A DNA stretch of 12,268 nt from positions 1 through 12,268 of the forward strand of contig CAZLMF010000048.1 in the NCBI GenBank assembly GCA_964560565.1. The letters run 5' to 3'. This document shows positions 1 through 7,550 of the stretch, piece after piece; positions within the stretch are counted from its first letter, which is position 1; each line of letters begins with the position of its first letter. The notes beneath the pieces are model-generated. The model saw only the letters and a program-made list of their open reading frames with translations. It was not told where the DNA came from and made no database searches. This stretch comes from CAZLMF01 sp964560565 (GTDB taxonomy: Bacteria > Bacillota > Clostridia > Oscillospirales > Ruminococcaceae). The position numbers and the translations under genes were made by a program.

Positions 1-1162
1 CAAGGCACAGGAGAATATTGCAGGAAACCGTGTTATCAAAGCTTTCGCTCGTGAGGAATATGAGATGGAGCAGTTCGACATTAAAAACCGTGACTACTCC
101 GCCGCAAACAAAACCGCTGCTATGGTATGGCTAAAGTATCACCCCTATATTGAAACCTTTGCTCAGGCACTAACAGTAGTGCAAATGATAGTGGGCGGTA
201 TATTTGTTATTAATGGCCGCATCACCCTCGGTGAATACGGTGCATTCGGCGCTTTATTATGGACAATCTCAAACCCCATTCGCAATATCGGTATGCTTAT
301 CAACGATATGCAGCGCTTTTTCGCAAGTGTAGCAAAGGTTATCGAGGTTTACTACTCTCGTTCAACTATCGCCAACAACAAAAACTTGCCACAAGGGCGT
401 AGATATAAGGGCGAAGTTGAGTTTAAGAATGTCACCCTTAAATTTGACAGCACTACCATCCTAGATGATATAAGCTTCAGCATTGAACCGGGGCAAACCC
501 TTGCTATCATGGGCCCCACAGGCTCAGGCAAGACTTCTCTTGTGAACCTTATCCCGCGCTTTATGGACGCAAAAAAGGGAACTGTTCTGGTTGATGGAAC
601 AGATGTGAAAAAGCTAAGCCTTGACGAGCTTCGCAAAAACATAGGTATGTCAACCCAAGAAGTGTTGCTTTTCTCCGACACAGTCGATGGCAATATCGCA
701 TATGGCCGCTCAGATATGCCCGAGGAGGAAACTCGCAAGTTTGCAAATCTAGCCGCTGCAAGCGATTTCATCGAGAAAATGCCTCAGGGCTATGACACCG
801 TAATAGGTGAGCGTGGTGTTGGTATTTCAGGCGGTCAAAAACAGCGTGTAGCTCTTGCAAGAGCAATGGCAATCCGCCCCTCAATACTAATCCTTGACGA
901 TACGACCTCCGCAGTTGACATGGAAACAGAAATGTATATTCAAGAAAGCCTTCGCAGTCTTGATTTTGAATGCACAAAAATAATAATTGCACAGCGCATT
1001 TCCAGTACAAGGGACGCTGATAAAATACTTATCCTAAGCGATGGCAAAATTATCGAGCAAGGCACTCATTCAGAGCTTATTGAAAATAAGGGCTACTATT
1101 ATGAGGTGTTCATGCTTCAAAATGAAGGAATAGATGTAAGTGCGGCTGCGTCCGCTAACTAA
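1..1162 (+). CDS. ABC exporter half-transporter, degenerate-site subunit (5' truncated by window edge)
   Basis: The frame is open from base 2, so the gene begins before the window; the first Met (base 65) is internal. The first residues (KAQENIAGNRVIKAFAREEY) match the coupling region of type IV ABC exporters. Two membrane segments follow (TM5-TM6, about bases 150-290), then the nucleotide-binding domain. Walker A GPTGSGKT is at 512-535, the Q-loop near 652-660, and signature ISGGQ near 826-840. The residue after the Walker B Asp is Asp (899-901) instead of the catalytic Glu. The switch His is Gln (AQR, 992-994). This pattern marks the degenerate partner of heterodimeric exporters such as TM287/288 or BmrCD. 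The stop is 22 bases before the ATG of the canonical partner, so the two form an operon. The substrate (drug, lipid or peptide) cannot be read from the sequence. Confidence 0.93.
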   Translation, partial: KAQENIAGNRVIKAFAREEYEMEQFDIKNRDYSAANKTAAMVWLKYHPYIETFAQALTVVQMIVGGIFVINGRITLGEYGAFGALLWTISNPIRNIGMLINDMQRFFASVAKVIEVYYSRSTIANNKNLPQGRRYKGEVEFKNVTLKFDSTTILDDISFSIEPGQTLAIMGPTGSGKTSLVNLIPRFMDAKKGTVLVDGTDVKKLSLDELRKNIGMSTQEVLLFSDTVDGNIAYGRSDMPEEETRKFANLAAASDFIEKMPQGYDTVIGERGVGISGGQKQRVALARAMAIRPSILILDDTTSAVDMETEMYIQESLRSLDFECTKIIIAQRISSTRDADKILILSDGKIIEQGTHSELIENKGYYYEVFMLQNEGIDVSAAASAN

Positions 1163-1184
1163 TTAAAAAAGTGAGGTGAGGGGA

Positions 1185-2960
1185 ATGGCAAGAAATACTT
1201 ACGATGTTGACGAACAGCTTGAATCCCCATTTGACTTAGGGCATTTCAAACGCGCTATGGTTTACATAGTAAAGCATAAATGGCCTATGATCGGTGCTCT
1301 TTTGCTAAGCGCAATCTCATCAGTTTCAGCGCTTGCAACTCCAATGATTACCCAGCATGCAATTGACAAGTCAATCCCTAACAAAGACATACCGCAGCTT
1401 TTAATGCTAAGTGGGCTAATGCTCCTTGCTATCATAGTGAGCGTTTTGCTATCGAATAAAAGACAGCGAATTATGACTCGTGTGGGACAGGATATAATTT
1501 ACGACATACGCAAGGATTTATTTAACCACCTGCAAAAGTTGCCCTTTGAGTACTACGACAGTCGTCCACAGGGCAAAATCCTAATCAGAGTTGTAAACTA
1601 TGTAAACAGCGTTTCGGATATGCTTTCAAACGGACTTATAAACTTTATACTTGAAATTTTCAACATGATTTTTATTGTAATATTTATGTTCGCTATGAGC
1701 TATAAGCTCTCCTTTGTAGTCCTTGCAGGTCTGCCTATCTTTGTAGTTGTAATGTTTGCAATTAAAACACATCAACGCAGAGCATGGCAGGCAGTTTCAA
1801 ATAAAAGCTCAAACCTAAACGCTTATACAGCCGAAAGCATCGGCGGTGTGCGCATAACACAGCTTTTCAACCGCCAAGAGGAAAACGATGGTATTTTCCA
1901 GCGCCTATGCAAGGCATACCGCAAGGCATGGATGCGTGCTATTAAGCTTTCAAACCTAGTTTTCGTTACTGTTGAAAACATTCAAACTTGGGTAACTGCC
2001 TCAATTTATGTTATCGGCTTGCTTATTATCGGGCCTAGCGGTGCTACTTTAGGTACAATCCTTGCAATGGGAGGCTATGCAGGTCGCTTCTGGCAACCTA
2101 TACTCAACTTATCCAATATCTATAACAACGTCATCAACAATATGGCTTATCTTGAGCGTATATTTGAAACCATTGACGAGCCTATAACTGTAGATGATGT
2201 TGAGGGTGCTTATGAGCTGCCCGAAGTAGTAGGCAATCTCTCCTTTGCGGATGTTACATTTCGTTATGATGAGAGCAAAAATATCCTTGAAAACCTATCC
2301 ATTGACGTTAAAGCAGGTGAAAGCATTGCCCTTGTAGGCCCAACAGGTGCAGGTAAAACTACCGTTGTTAACCTCATCAGCCGTTTCTACAATATCAATA
2401 GCGGCGCAATCCTATTAGACGGTCATGATATCTCAAAGGTTACGCTTACCTCCCTACGTTCGCAAATGGGCATAATGCTTCAGGACAGCTTTATCTTCTC
2501 AGGCACAATCATTGACAATATCCGCTACGGCAAGCTTGATGCCACCGAGGAGGAAGTCATTGCAGCCTGCAAGACCGTATGCGCAGATGAATTTATTCAA
2601 GAGCTTGAGGACGGCTATTACACCGAGGTCAACGAAAACGGAGGCGGCTTATCCCAAGGTCAAAAGCAGCTTATCTCCTTTGCTCGCACTCTGCTTGCAA
2701 ACCCTCGTGTGCTGATTCTTGATGAGGCTACCTCATCAATCGACGCTAAGACCGAGCGACTTCTGCAAAAAGGCTTAAACGAGCTTCTGAAGGGCAGAAC
2801 AAGCTTCATCATTGCCCATAGATTATCCACCATTAAAAACTGCGACCGCATAATGTATGTCAACAACAAGGGCATTACCGAAAGCGGCAGCCACGCAGTT
2901 CTTATGGCAAAGCATGGCGACTACTACAACCTTTACACTGCACAGCGACTTGATGCATAA
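1185..2960 (+). CDS. ABC exporter half-transporter, canonical ATPase subunit
   Basis: This encodes a full-length 591-residue half-transporter: six predicted membrane segments (residues about 20-310), then a nucleotide-binding domain. Walker A GPTGAGKT starts at residue 385, the signature is LSQGQ at 489, the catalytic Glu is 514 in LDEATSSID, and the switch His is 545 (AHRLST). It thus supplies the intact ATPase residues that its upstream neighbour lacks. Its non-consensus LSQGQ signature would face the degenerate site, as in known heterodimers. I chose ATG at 1185 over the in-frame GTG at 1176 because the GAGGTGAGG ribosome binding site (1173-1181) lies at proper distance from the ATG and overlaps the GTG. 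The product probably sits in the cytoplasmic membrane and exports an unknown substrate. Transcription ends at the hairpin just downstream. Confidence 0.95.
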   Translation: MARNTYDVDEQLESPFDLGHFKRAMVYIVKHKWPMIGALLLSAISSVSALATPMITQHAIDKSIPNKDIPQLLMLSGLMLLAIIVSVLLSNKRQRIMTRVGQDIIYDIRKDLFNHLQKLPFEYYDSRPQGKILIRVVNYVNSVSDMLSNGLINFILEIFNMIFIVIFMFAMSYKLSFVVLAGLPIFVVVMFAIKTHQRRAWQAVSNKSSNLNAYTAESIGGVRITQLFNRQEENDGIFQRLCKAYRKAWMRAIKLSNLVFVTVENIQTWVTASIYVIGLLIIGPSGATLGTILAMGGYAGRFWQPILNLSNIYNNVINNMAYLERIFETIDEPITVDDVEGAYELPEVVGNLSFADVTFRYDESKNILENLSIDVKAGESIALVGPTGAGKTTVVNLISRFYNINSGAILLDGHDISKVTLTSLRSQMGIMLQDSFIFSGTIIDNIRYGKLDATEEEVIAACKTVCADEFIQELEDGYYTEVNENGGGLSQGQKQLISFARTLLANPRVLILDEATSSIDAKTERLLQKGLNELLKGRTSFIIAHRLSTIKNCDRIMYVNNKGITESGSHAVLMAKHGDYYNLYTAQRLDA

Positions 2961-2980
2961 CAAGCATACTATAAACAACA

Positions 2981-3015
2981 AAACGCCAACGGAAAATCCG
3001 TTGGCGTTTATTTTT
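2981..3015. terminator. Bidirectional rho-independent terminator between ABC operon and nadC
   Basis: A perfect 13-bp stem (AAACGCCAACGGA, 2981-2993, with its complement at 2997-3009) has a 3-base loop. On the plus strand it is followed by ATTTTT; on the minus strand by TTTTGTTGTTT. It lies between converging stop codons (2960 and 3030) and probably serves both operons. Confidence 0.9.
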
Positions 3016-3029
3016 GCTATTATGAAACC

Positions 3030-3866
3030 TTACGCAATGTTAAAGGAAATATCCAATGCCTTAACCGAGTGAGTTAGCGCACCCATTGAGATAATATCAA
3101 CGCCTGTAAGGGCGATTTCACGGATATTATCCTTAGTGACATTTCCGCTTGCCTCAAGCTTTGCTTTGCCTGCGGTTATTTCAACTGCTTTCCTCATATC
3201 CTCAAGGCTCATGTTATCAAGCATTATTAAGTCGCACTTTACATCAAGTGCTTCTCTTAGTTCTTCTAAACTTCGCACCTCAACCTCCACAGCGCAGGTA
3301 TGCCCTATTTTCTCTCTAAGCCTACTAACAGCCGCAGTAATTGAGCCAAAGGTGTCAATGTGGTTGTCCTTTAGCATTGCCGCATCGGATAGGTTAAATC
3401 GGTGATTACGGCCACCCCCTACTACAACCGAATATTTTTGCAATGCTCGAAGCCCCGGCAAAGTCTTGCGTGTTTCCGCTATTGAAGCGTTTGTCCCCTC
3501 AATAAGGCAAACACATTCATTTACCGCACTTGCAATTCCCGACATATGTGAAAGTATATTGAGCGAAACTCGCTCCCCTTTAAGCAGCATTGCTGTGCTG
3601 CCATGTATGGTGGCAAGCTTGTCCCCTTTTTCAATAGTATCGCCGTCGTGCTTTAGTAGCGTAATCTCCATTTTGGGGTAGATTAACTCAAACACTCGTG
3701 CCGCTATCTCAATTCCGCAAAGCACACCCTGCGCCTTGGCGATAAAAGTACCGGTTGACACGCTTTCATCGTCAATAAGATAGTCCGTTGCAACGTCAAT
3801 GTAGTTTATATCCTCTTTAAGTGCTGTGTAAATTAATTCGTCAATATATATCTGCAGTAAGCGCAC
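3030..3866 (-). CDS. nadC: Nicotinate-nucleotide diphosphorylase (carboxylating), quinolinate phosphoribosyltransferase
   Basis: This cytoplasmic enzyme converts quinolinate and PRPP to nicotinate mononucleotide, CO2 and pyrophosphate, the third step of de novo NAD synthesis. The 278-residue length is normal. Family blocks are present in order: TRKTLPGLR, the GGGRNHR-(5)-DAAMLKDNH active-site block, the EVEVRSLEE segment, DLIMLDNM, LEASGNV, and a C-terminal segment ending GVDIISMGALTHSVKALDISFNI. The basic residues in these blocks bind the carboxylates and phosphates in characterised QAPRTases. The start is GTG, sharing its first G with the nadB stop (TAGTG at 3868-3864). A perfect AAGGAGGT site at 3880-3873, inside the end of nadB, lies 7 bases upstream. 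The overlap indicates tight translational coupling with nadB. Confidence 0.97.
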   Translation of the reverse strand: MRLLQIYIDELIYTALKEDINYIDVATDYLIDDESVSTGTFIAKAQGVLCGIEIAARVFELIYPKMEITLLKHDGDTIEKGDKLATIHGSTAMLLKGERVSLNILSHMSGIASAVNECVCLIEGTNASIAETRKTLPGLRALQKYSVVVGGGRNHRFNLSDAAMLKDNHIDTFGSITAAVSRLREKIGHTCAVEVEVRSLEELREALDVKCDLIMLDNMSLEDMRKAVEITAGKAKLEASGNVTKDNIREIALTGVDIISMGALTHSVKALDISFNIA

Positions 3867-5347
3867 TATATGACCTCCTTTAGTATAATGTATGCGATTG
3901 TCACAAGGGAGCGTGCCTCGATAAAATCATGCGTAATGGCGTAGCCCTCAGTATCTAAGTCACGCTTTATTTCCTTTATCCACTCAAAGCCTGCAACTGC
4001 TGCCTGCATATCGGGTATTACAAAATATGCCGACTGCATTATTCTGCGAACCTCTGTTCGTATCCCTGCCGGCAAGGGCTTCCCTTCATGACTAGCCGGA
4101 AAAGCATCTGCAAAATTGCTAAGTGGGGAAGCGTTCTCCCCTAAGCTTTCGAGCTTTTCGTTTATGTCCTGTGCAAGCTGGCGTGGGAATACAAGCGCCT
4201 CTAGCAGTGAATTGCTTGCAAGCCTATTGTTACCATGCACACCTGTGTGGGAACATTCCCCTGCGGCATATAAGCCATCGATGGAGGTTTCGCCCTTGCT
4301 ATCGACATTTATGCCACCCATTAAATAATGTTGACACGGGAAAATCGGTATTCTATCCTTAGTGAGGTCAAGACCTGCTTTCTTGAGGTTTCTATATATC
4401 ATGGGGAATCTGCCCTTCAAAAATTCAGGGTCCTTATGAGAAATATCAAGGTAAAAATCTCTTGAGCCTGTTTTCTTGCTTTCAAATATAATCGAGCGTG
4501 ACACAACATCACGTGGCGCAAGCTCAAGCCTTTCATCATAGTCCTGCATGAAGCGTTCGCCATTGCAATTGAGCAAATATGCACCCTCGCCCCTTACTGC
4601 CTCTGAAATAAGAAAGCTTTCCCTTGTATTACAGTCTGCAAACGCTGTTGGGTGAAACTGCACCAAATGCAAGTCCCTTATCTTCGCACCCATGCGGTAC
4701 GCAAAGGTTATTCCGTCCCCTGTTGCAATAGCGGAATTAGTGGTATATTCATATACCCTGCCAATTCCCCCTGTTGCCAGCACACAATAACGTGCGTCAA
4801 GGAACATGCGGTTACCATCTACAATAACATCGGCTGAAAAGCCCACTTCACCGTGAACAAGTCCGCAAAGCAAAGCATTTTCATATATGTCCACATTAGG
4901 CAGCGCTTTAACTGCTTCAATAAGCTTTGAAACGATTTCAAAACCTGTGGAATCCTTATGGTGGACAATCCTGCGGCGGCTATGGCCGCCCTCAAGAGTA
5001 AGATTTAGAGTTCCGTCATTGTTGCGGTCAAACTCCACTCCAAGCTCAATGAGCTTTCTCACATCGATAGGGCCCTCGTTTGCTAAAACCTTGACATTAT
5101 CAAGGTTGTTCTTATACCCACCCGCTATAAGGGTATCATTGATATGCAGCTGTTGATTATCGTTATCCTCGTCAATAACAGCCGCAACTCCGCCTTGAGC
5201 TAAAGCTGAGTTGCACAGTGTAAGTCCCTGCTTGCTAAGAACAGCCACTTTAAGCCTGCTGTCAAGGTTAAGTGCCGAATAAAGCCCTGCAACCCCACCG
5301 CCGACTATAATCACATCATATTCCTTATGGGCTTGATTTTTTGACAT
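3866..5347 (-). CDS. nadB: L-aspartate oxidase
   Basis: This FAD enzyme oxidises L-aspartate to iminoaspartate, the first step of de novo NAD synthesis; iminoaspartate then goes to quinolinate synthase (NadA). The N-terminal dinucleotide-binding motif GGGVAGLYSALNLD starts near residue 16. Next come SALAQGGVAA, EGGHSRRRIVHHKDSTG (conserved Glu and Arg), LVQFHPTA (conserved His), EAVRGEGAYLLN, LAPRDVVSRSI (conserved Arg) and the FAD-binding PCQHYLMGGI...AAGECSHTGVHGNNRLASNSLLEALVF block. At 493 residues it is shorter than the roughly 540-residue E. coli enzyme, mainly at the C-terminal helical domain; the catalytic core looks intact. ATG at 5347 follows AGGAGA at 5360-5355. It is first in the visible nadBC unit; nadA is not in this window. 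Confidence 0.97.
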   Translation of the reverse strand: MSKNQAHKEYDVIIVGGGVAGLYSALNLDSRLKVAVLSKQGLTLCNSALAQGGVAAVIDEDNDNQQLHINDTLIAGGYKNNLDNVKVLANEGPIDVRKLIELGVEFDRNNDGTLNLTLEGGHSRRRIVHHKDSTGFEIVSKLIEAVKALPNVDIYENALLCGLVHGEVGFSADVIVDGNRMFLDARYCVLATGGIGRVYEYTTNSAIATGDGITFAYRMGAKIRDLHLVQFHPTAFADCNTRESFLISEAVRGEGAYLLNCNGERFMQDYDERLELAPRDVVSRSIIFESKKTGSRDFYLDISHKDPEFLKGRFPMIYRNLKKAGLDLTKDRIPIFPCQHYLMGGINVDSKGETSIDGLYAAGECSHTGVHGNNRLASNSLLEALVFPRQLAQDINEKLESLGENASPLSNFADAFPASHEGKPLPAGIRTEVRRIMQSAYFVIPDMQAAVAGFEWIKEIKRDLDTEGYAITHDFIEARSLVTIAYIILKEVI

Positions 5348-5361
5348 TTAGTCATCTCCTA

Positions 5362-5393
5362 AATAAGCTTACTTGGAAAAAAGTATACTTATT
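5362..5393 (-). promoter_or_regulatory. Imperfect inverted repeat immediately upstream of the nadB ribosome binding site
   Basis: On the minus strand AATAAGTATACTT (5393-5381) and AAGTAAGCTTATT (5374-5362) pair at 11 of 13 positions, one further pair being G-U, around a 6-base spacer. The inner part contains the perfect palindrome AAGTATACTT. It begins just after the likely transcription start and ends 2 bases before the AGGAGA site. It could be an operator for an NAD-responsive repressor or an mRNA 5' hairpin. No known motif assignment is made. Confidence 0.45.
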
Positions 5394-5395
5394 CT

Positions 5396-5424
5396 AGTAT
5401 ATCATATCACTACACTAATTGCAC
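5396..5424 (-). promoter_or_regulatory. Likely nadBC promoter (overlapping extended -10 elements)
   Basis: On the minus strand two overlapping extended -10 sequences occur: TGATATGAT (5409-5401) and TGATATACT (5404-5396). For the second, a weak -35 (GTGCAA, 5424-5419) lies 17 bases upstream. The -35 is poor, so the promoter would rely on the TG extension. Both place the start at about 5389-5394, just before or inside the inverted repeat. Confidence 0.45.
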
Positions 5425-5499
5425 TAGCTCTTTGTCCGAAACTTCGCTTTAATACAAGCATATTTTAGCAATAACTTATATTTAATTTTTTTGTTTTGT

Positions 5500-5534
5500 T
5501 ACCTAAAACAAAACAGGGGTATTACCCCTGTTTT
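5500..5534 (-). terminator. Rho-independent terminator of the znu-zur operon
   Basis: A perfect 11-bp stem (AAAACAGGGGT at 5510-5520, complement at 5524-5534) has a 3-base loop. On the minus strand it runs into TTTTGTTTT. It abuts the zur stop codon and separates this operon from nadBC. Confidence 0.9.
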
Positions 5535-5951
5535 CTACTTTTTATCGCAATCCTTACAGTAACCGTACATTTCAACTCTATGCTCAACTACTCGAAAATC
5601 ATCGTTCTTGAGCTTTTTGTCAATCTCCTCAATCGGGCAGTTATCAATGGGGAGCATTCGCTGACAGCCAATACAAATCGCATAATGCTTATGCTTATGG
5701 CTGTTTAGCTCGTAAAGTGCCATGCCATTATCAAGCACAGCTGTCTTTACTGCGACCTCCCTCTCTAGAAAGGTATCAAGCACACGGTATACCGTTGACA
5801 TCCAAACCGCCTTGCCTGTGCCTTCAATCTGTGTGCATATCTCCGCCGCAGTGAGAGGGGATTGCGCCTGCTCAAGTACTGCAAGCACGTCTTCACGGGA
5901 CTTTGTCCTCTTTAAACCCTTGCTCCAAACCATATCAATGTCATCAGCCAC
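5535..5951 (-). CDS. zur: Fur-family transcriptional repressor, probably the zinc sensor Zur
   Basis: This is a Fur-superfamily metalloregulator: an N-terminal winged helix (the recognition region includes AVWMSTVYRVLDTF) and a C-terminal dimerisation domain. The structural Zn site is a four-Cys cluster, CIGC plus CKDC near the C-terminus. A HKHKHY run and HRVEMYG supply the usual sensory and inter-domain ligands. Paralogue type (Fur, PerR, Zur) cannot be settled from motifs alone. Its place as last gene of the znuACB operon, together with a large palindrome over that operon's promoter, argues for Zur acting by autoregulated repression. Start choice: GTG at 5951 sits 8 bases after AAGGGG. The upstream GTG at 5960 would overlap that site with no spacing and give 141 instead of 138 residues. 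It starts 16 bases after the znuB stop. Confidence 0.88.
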   Translation of the reverse strand: MADDIDMVWSKGLKRTKSREDVLAVLEQAQSPLTAAEICTQIEGTGKAVWMSTVYRVLDTFLEREVAVKTAVLDNGMALYELNSHKHKHYAICIGCQRMLPIDNCPIEEIDKKLKNDDFRVVEHRVEMYGYCKDCDKK

Positions 5952-5967
5952 TTTACTCACCCCTTTT

Positions 5968-6789
5968 TTAGCCTATTGTGCGACGACGTATCGCCTTGCA
6001 AATTCCTTTAATCGCCATTACAAGCAGTAGTCCGAATACACCGGTCAGCACAATCGTCGCTCCTGGTCTTGTGCCACCATAATAAGATATGAACAGCCCT
6101 GTAACTGTGAAAATAAGCCCGAATCCAACCGAATAAAGCACCGTTTGTTTATAGCTTCTGCCAAGCTGCATTGCGCACGCAACAGGCACTACCATCATCG
6201 ATGATACCATTAGCGCTCCCACTGTGCGTGATGCAATAGATACCGTCACTGCCGTCAAAATCGTGAAAATAAAGTTTACAATTCTCACCGGTACTCCAGC
6301 AAGGCGTGCCGCCCTTTCATCAAAAGCAACGTAAAAAAGCTCCTTAAAAAGCAGCACAAAAGCAAGTGCCACCATAACGCTCACTATTATCACAAGCCTA
6401 AGCTCAAAGTCGCTTATTGCGACTATACTACCAAACAGGAAGCTATTGAAGCTTGATGAACCTTTTACAAAGCCCGATAGTACACCTGCAAGCCCCACTC
6501 CTGCCGACATAATTATTGCAATTGACATCTCCGAATACTTCGGTATTCGCTTTCTTATAAACTCAATACCAAGTGCGCTTATTATGCAAGCAGCTATTGC
6601 GCCAAGTATCGGGTTTACGCCCATTATAAGCCCCGCCGCAACTCCTGCAAGGGAAGTGTGGGAAAGTGCGTCCCCTATCATTGATAGTCGCTTTAAGACA
6701 ACAATTATTCCTATGCAAGGAATTATTACAGCAAGCAGAATGCCGACTATAAATGCCCTTTGCATGAAATCATACTGAAAAATTTCCAT
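5968..6789 (-). CDS. znuB: Zinc ABC transporter permease
   Basis: This 273-residue, very hydrophobic protein has about eight membrane helices and belongs to the ABC-3 metal permease family (ZnuB, MntB, TroC). Characteristic features are the N-terminal FMQRAFIVG segment, the cytoplasmic-loop block RLSMIGDALSHTSLAGVAAGL, FDERAARLAGVPVR, and a late RTVGALMVSSMMVVPVACA block. It forms the membrane channel for Zn(II) imported with ZnuA and ZnuC. ATG at 6789 follows AGAGG by 5 bases, and the gene starts 20 bases after znuC stops. Metal specificity (Zn versus Mn) is inferred from the His-rich loops in the partners and from the Fur-type gene, not from this protein. Confidence 0.94.
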   Translation of the reverse strand: MEIFQYDFMQRAFIVGILLAVIIPCIGIIVVLKRLSMIGDALSHTSLAGVAAGLIMGVNPILGAIAACIISALGIEFIRKRIPKYSEMSIAIIMSAGVGLAGVLSGFVKGSSSFNSFLFGSIVAISDFELRLVIIVSVMVALAFVLLFKELFYVAFDERAARLAGVPVRIVNFIFTILTAVTVSIASRTVGALMVSSMMVVPVACAMQLGRSYKQTVLYSVGFGLIFTVTGLFISYYGGTRPGATIVLTGVFGLLLVMAIKGICKAIRRRTIG

Positions 6790-6809
6790 TTTTACCTCTT
6801 CTACGTTCC

Positions 6810-7550
6810 TTAATGAGTATGGGGATGATCATGCTTATGCTTATATTTCAGCTCCTGCTCAAGCTGTTTATCGTCAAGCTCAACAAGTGTGCTTTCTTCT
6901 AAGCATAGTACCCTATCCACAAGCCTTGACGTTCTTGCAAGGTCGTGAGTGACCATAACAATGCTAACTCCAAGCTGTTTGTTTATATCCGCCAGCAGCT
7001 CATAAAGCGTTTCGCAGGATTTTACATCAATTCCTGTTGTCGGCTCGTCAAGCAGCATTACCTGTGCGTCCGCTGCAAGTACCCTTGCGAGCATTACCCT
7101 TTGCTGTTGACCACCCGATAGCTCGCCTATCATTCGCTTGGAATATCCCTGCATTCCAACAAGCTCAAGTGCTTGCATTGCCTGCCTTTTGTGCCCCTTA
7201 TTTGATAGCCTCATAAAGCCGATTTGCGGGTATAGGCTCGACATTACTACTTCCATAACCGTGGCAGGAAAGTTTGCAGCCACCGCAACCGCATTTTGCG
7301 GAACATAGCCTATGAAAGGCCACTTGCGAAAGCTTGAAACATCCTCCCCAAAAAGCTTTATACTGCCGCTTGAAGGGGATAACTCCCCTAGCAAAAGCTT
7401 TATCAGCGTACTTTTACCACTGCCGTTTGTACCAACAAGCCCTACAAAATCGCCCTTTTGCACCTCAATGCTTACCCCTGATAAAACAAGCTCGTTTGAG
7501 TATCCAAAACTCACATTTTGGACTTGTATTACCTTTTCTATCCCATTCAC
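6810..7550 (-). CDS. znuC: Zinc ABC transporter ATP-binding protein with His-rich C-terminus
   Basis: This is a 246-residue cytoplasmic ATPase. Walker A is GTNGSGKST, the Q-loop YVPQNA, the signature LSGGQQQR, Walker B VMLLDEPTTGID, and the switch His is in VMVTHDLA. It is the motor for ZnuB. The last ten residues, KHKHDHPHTH, alternate His with other residues (five His), a probable zinc-binding tail. The GTG start at 7550 follows the in-frame znuA stop TAG without a gap, so no earlier start is possible. No good ribosome binding site precedes it (GAAGTAG at best), which suggests termination-reinitiation from znuA. ATP hydrolysis residues look intact. Confidence 0.93.
   Translation of the reverse strand: MNGIEKVIQVQNVSFGYSNELVLSGVSIEVQKGDFVGLVGTNGSGKSTLIKLLLGELSPSSGSIKLFGEDVSSFRKWPFIGYVPQNAVAVAANFPATVMEVVMSSLYPQIGFMRLSNKGHKRQAMQALELVGMQGYSKRMIGELSGGQQQRVMLARVLAADAQVMLLDEPTTGIDVKSCETLYELLADINKQLGVSIVMVTHDLARTSRLVDRVLCLEESTLVELDDKQLEQELKYKHKHDHPHTH

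Noticed and set aside
352..771. 139-codon open frame on the minus strand inside the first ABC gene
   Set aside because: It is antisense to a strongly conserved nucleotide-binding domain, has no plausible motifs, and is a by-product of coding bias.
5394..5509. A riboswitch upstream of nadB
   Set aside because: The space between the likely start and the ATG is only about 45 bases, too short for known NAD riboswitch classes, and no conserved aptamer sequence was recognised.
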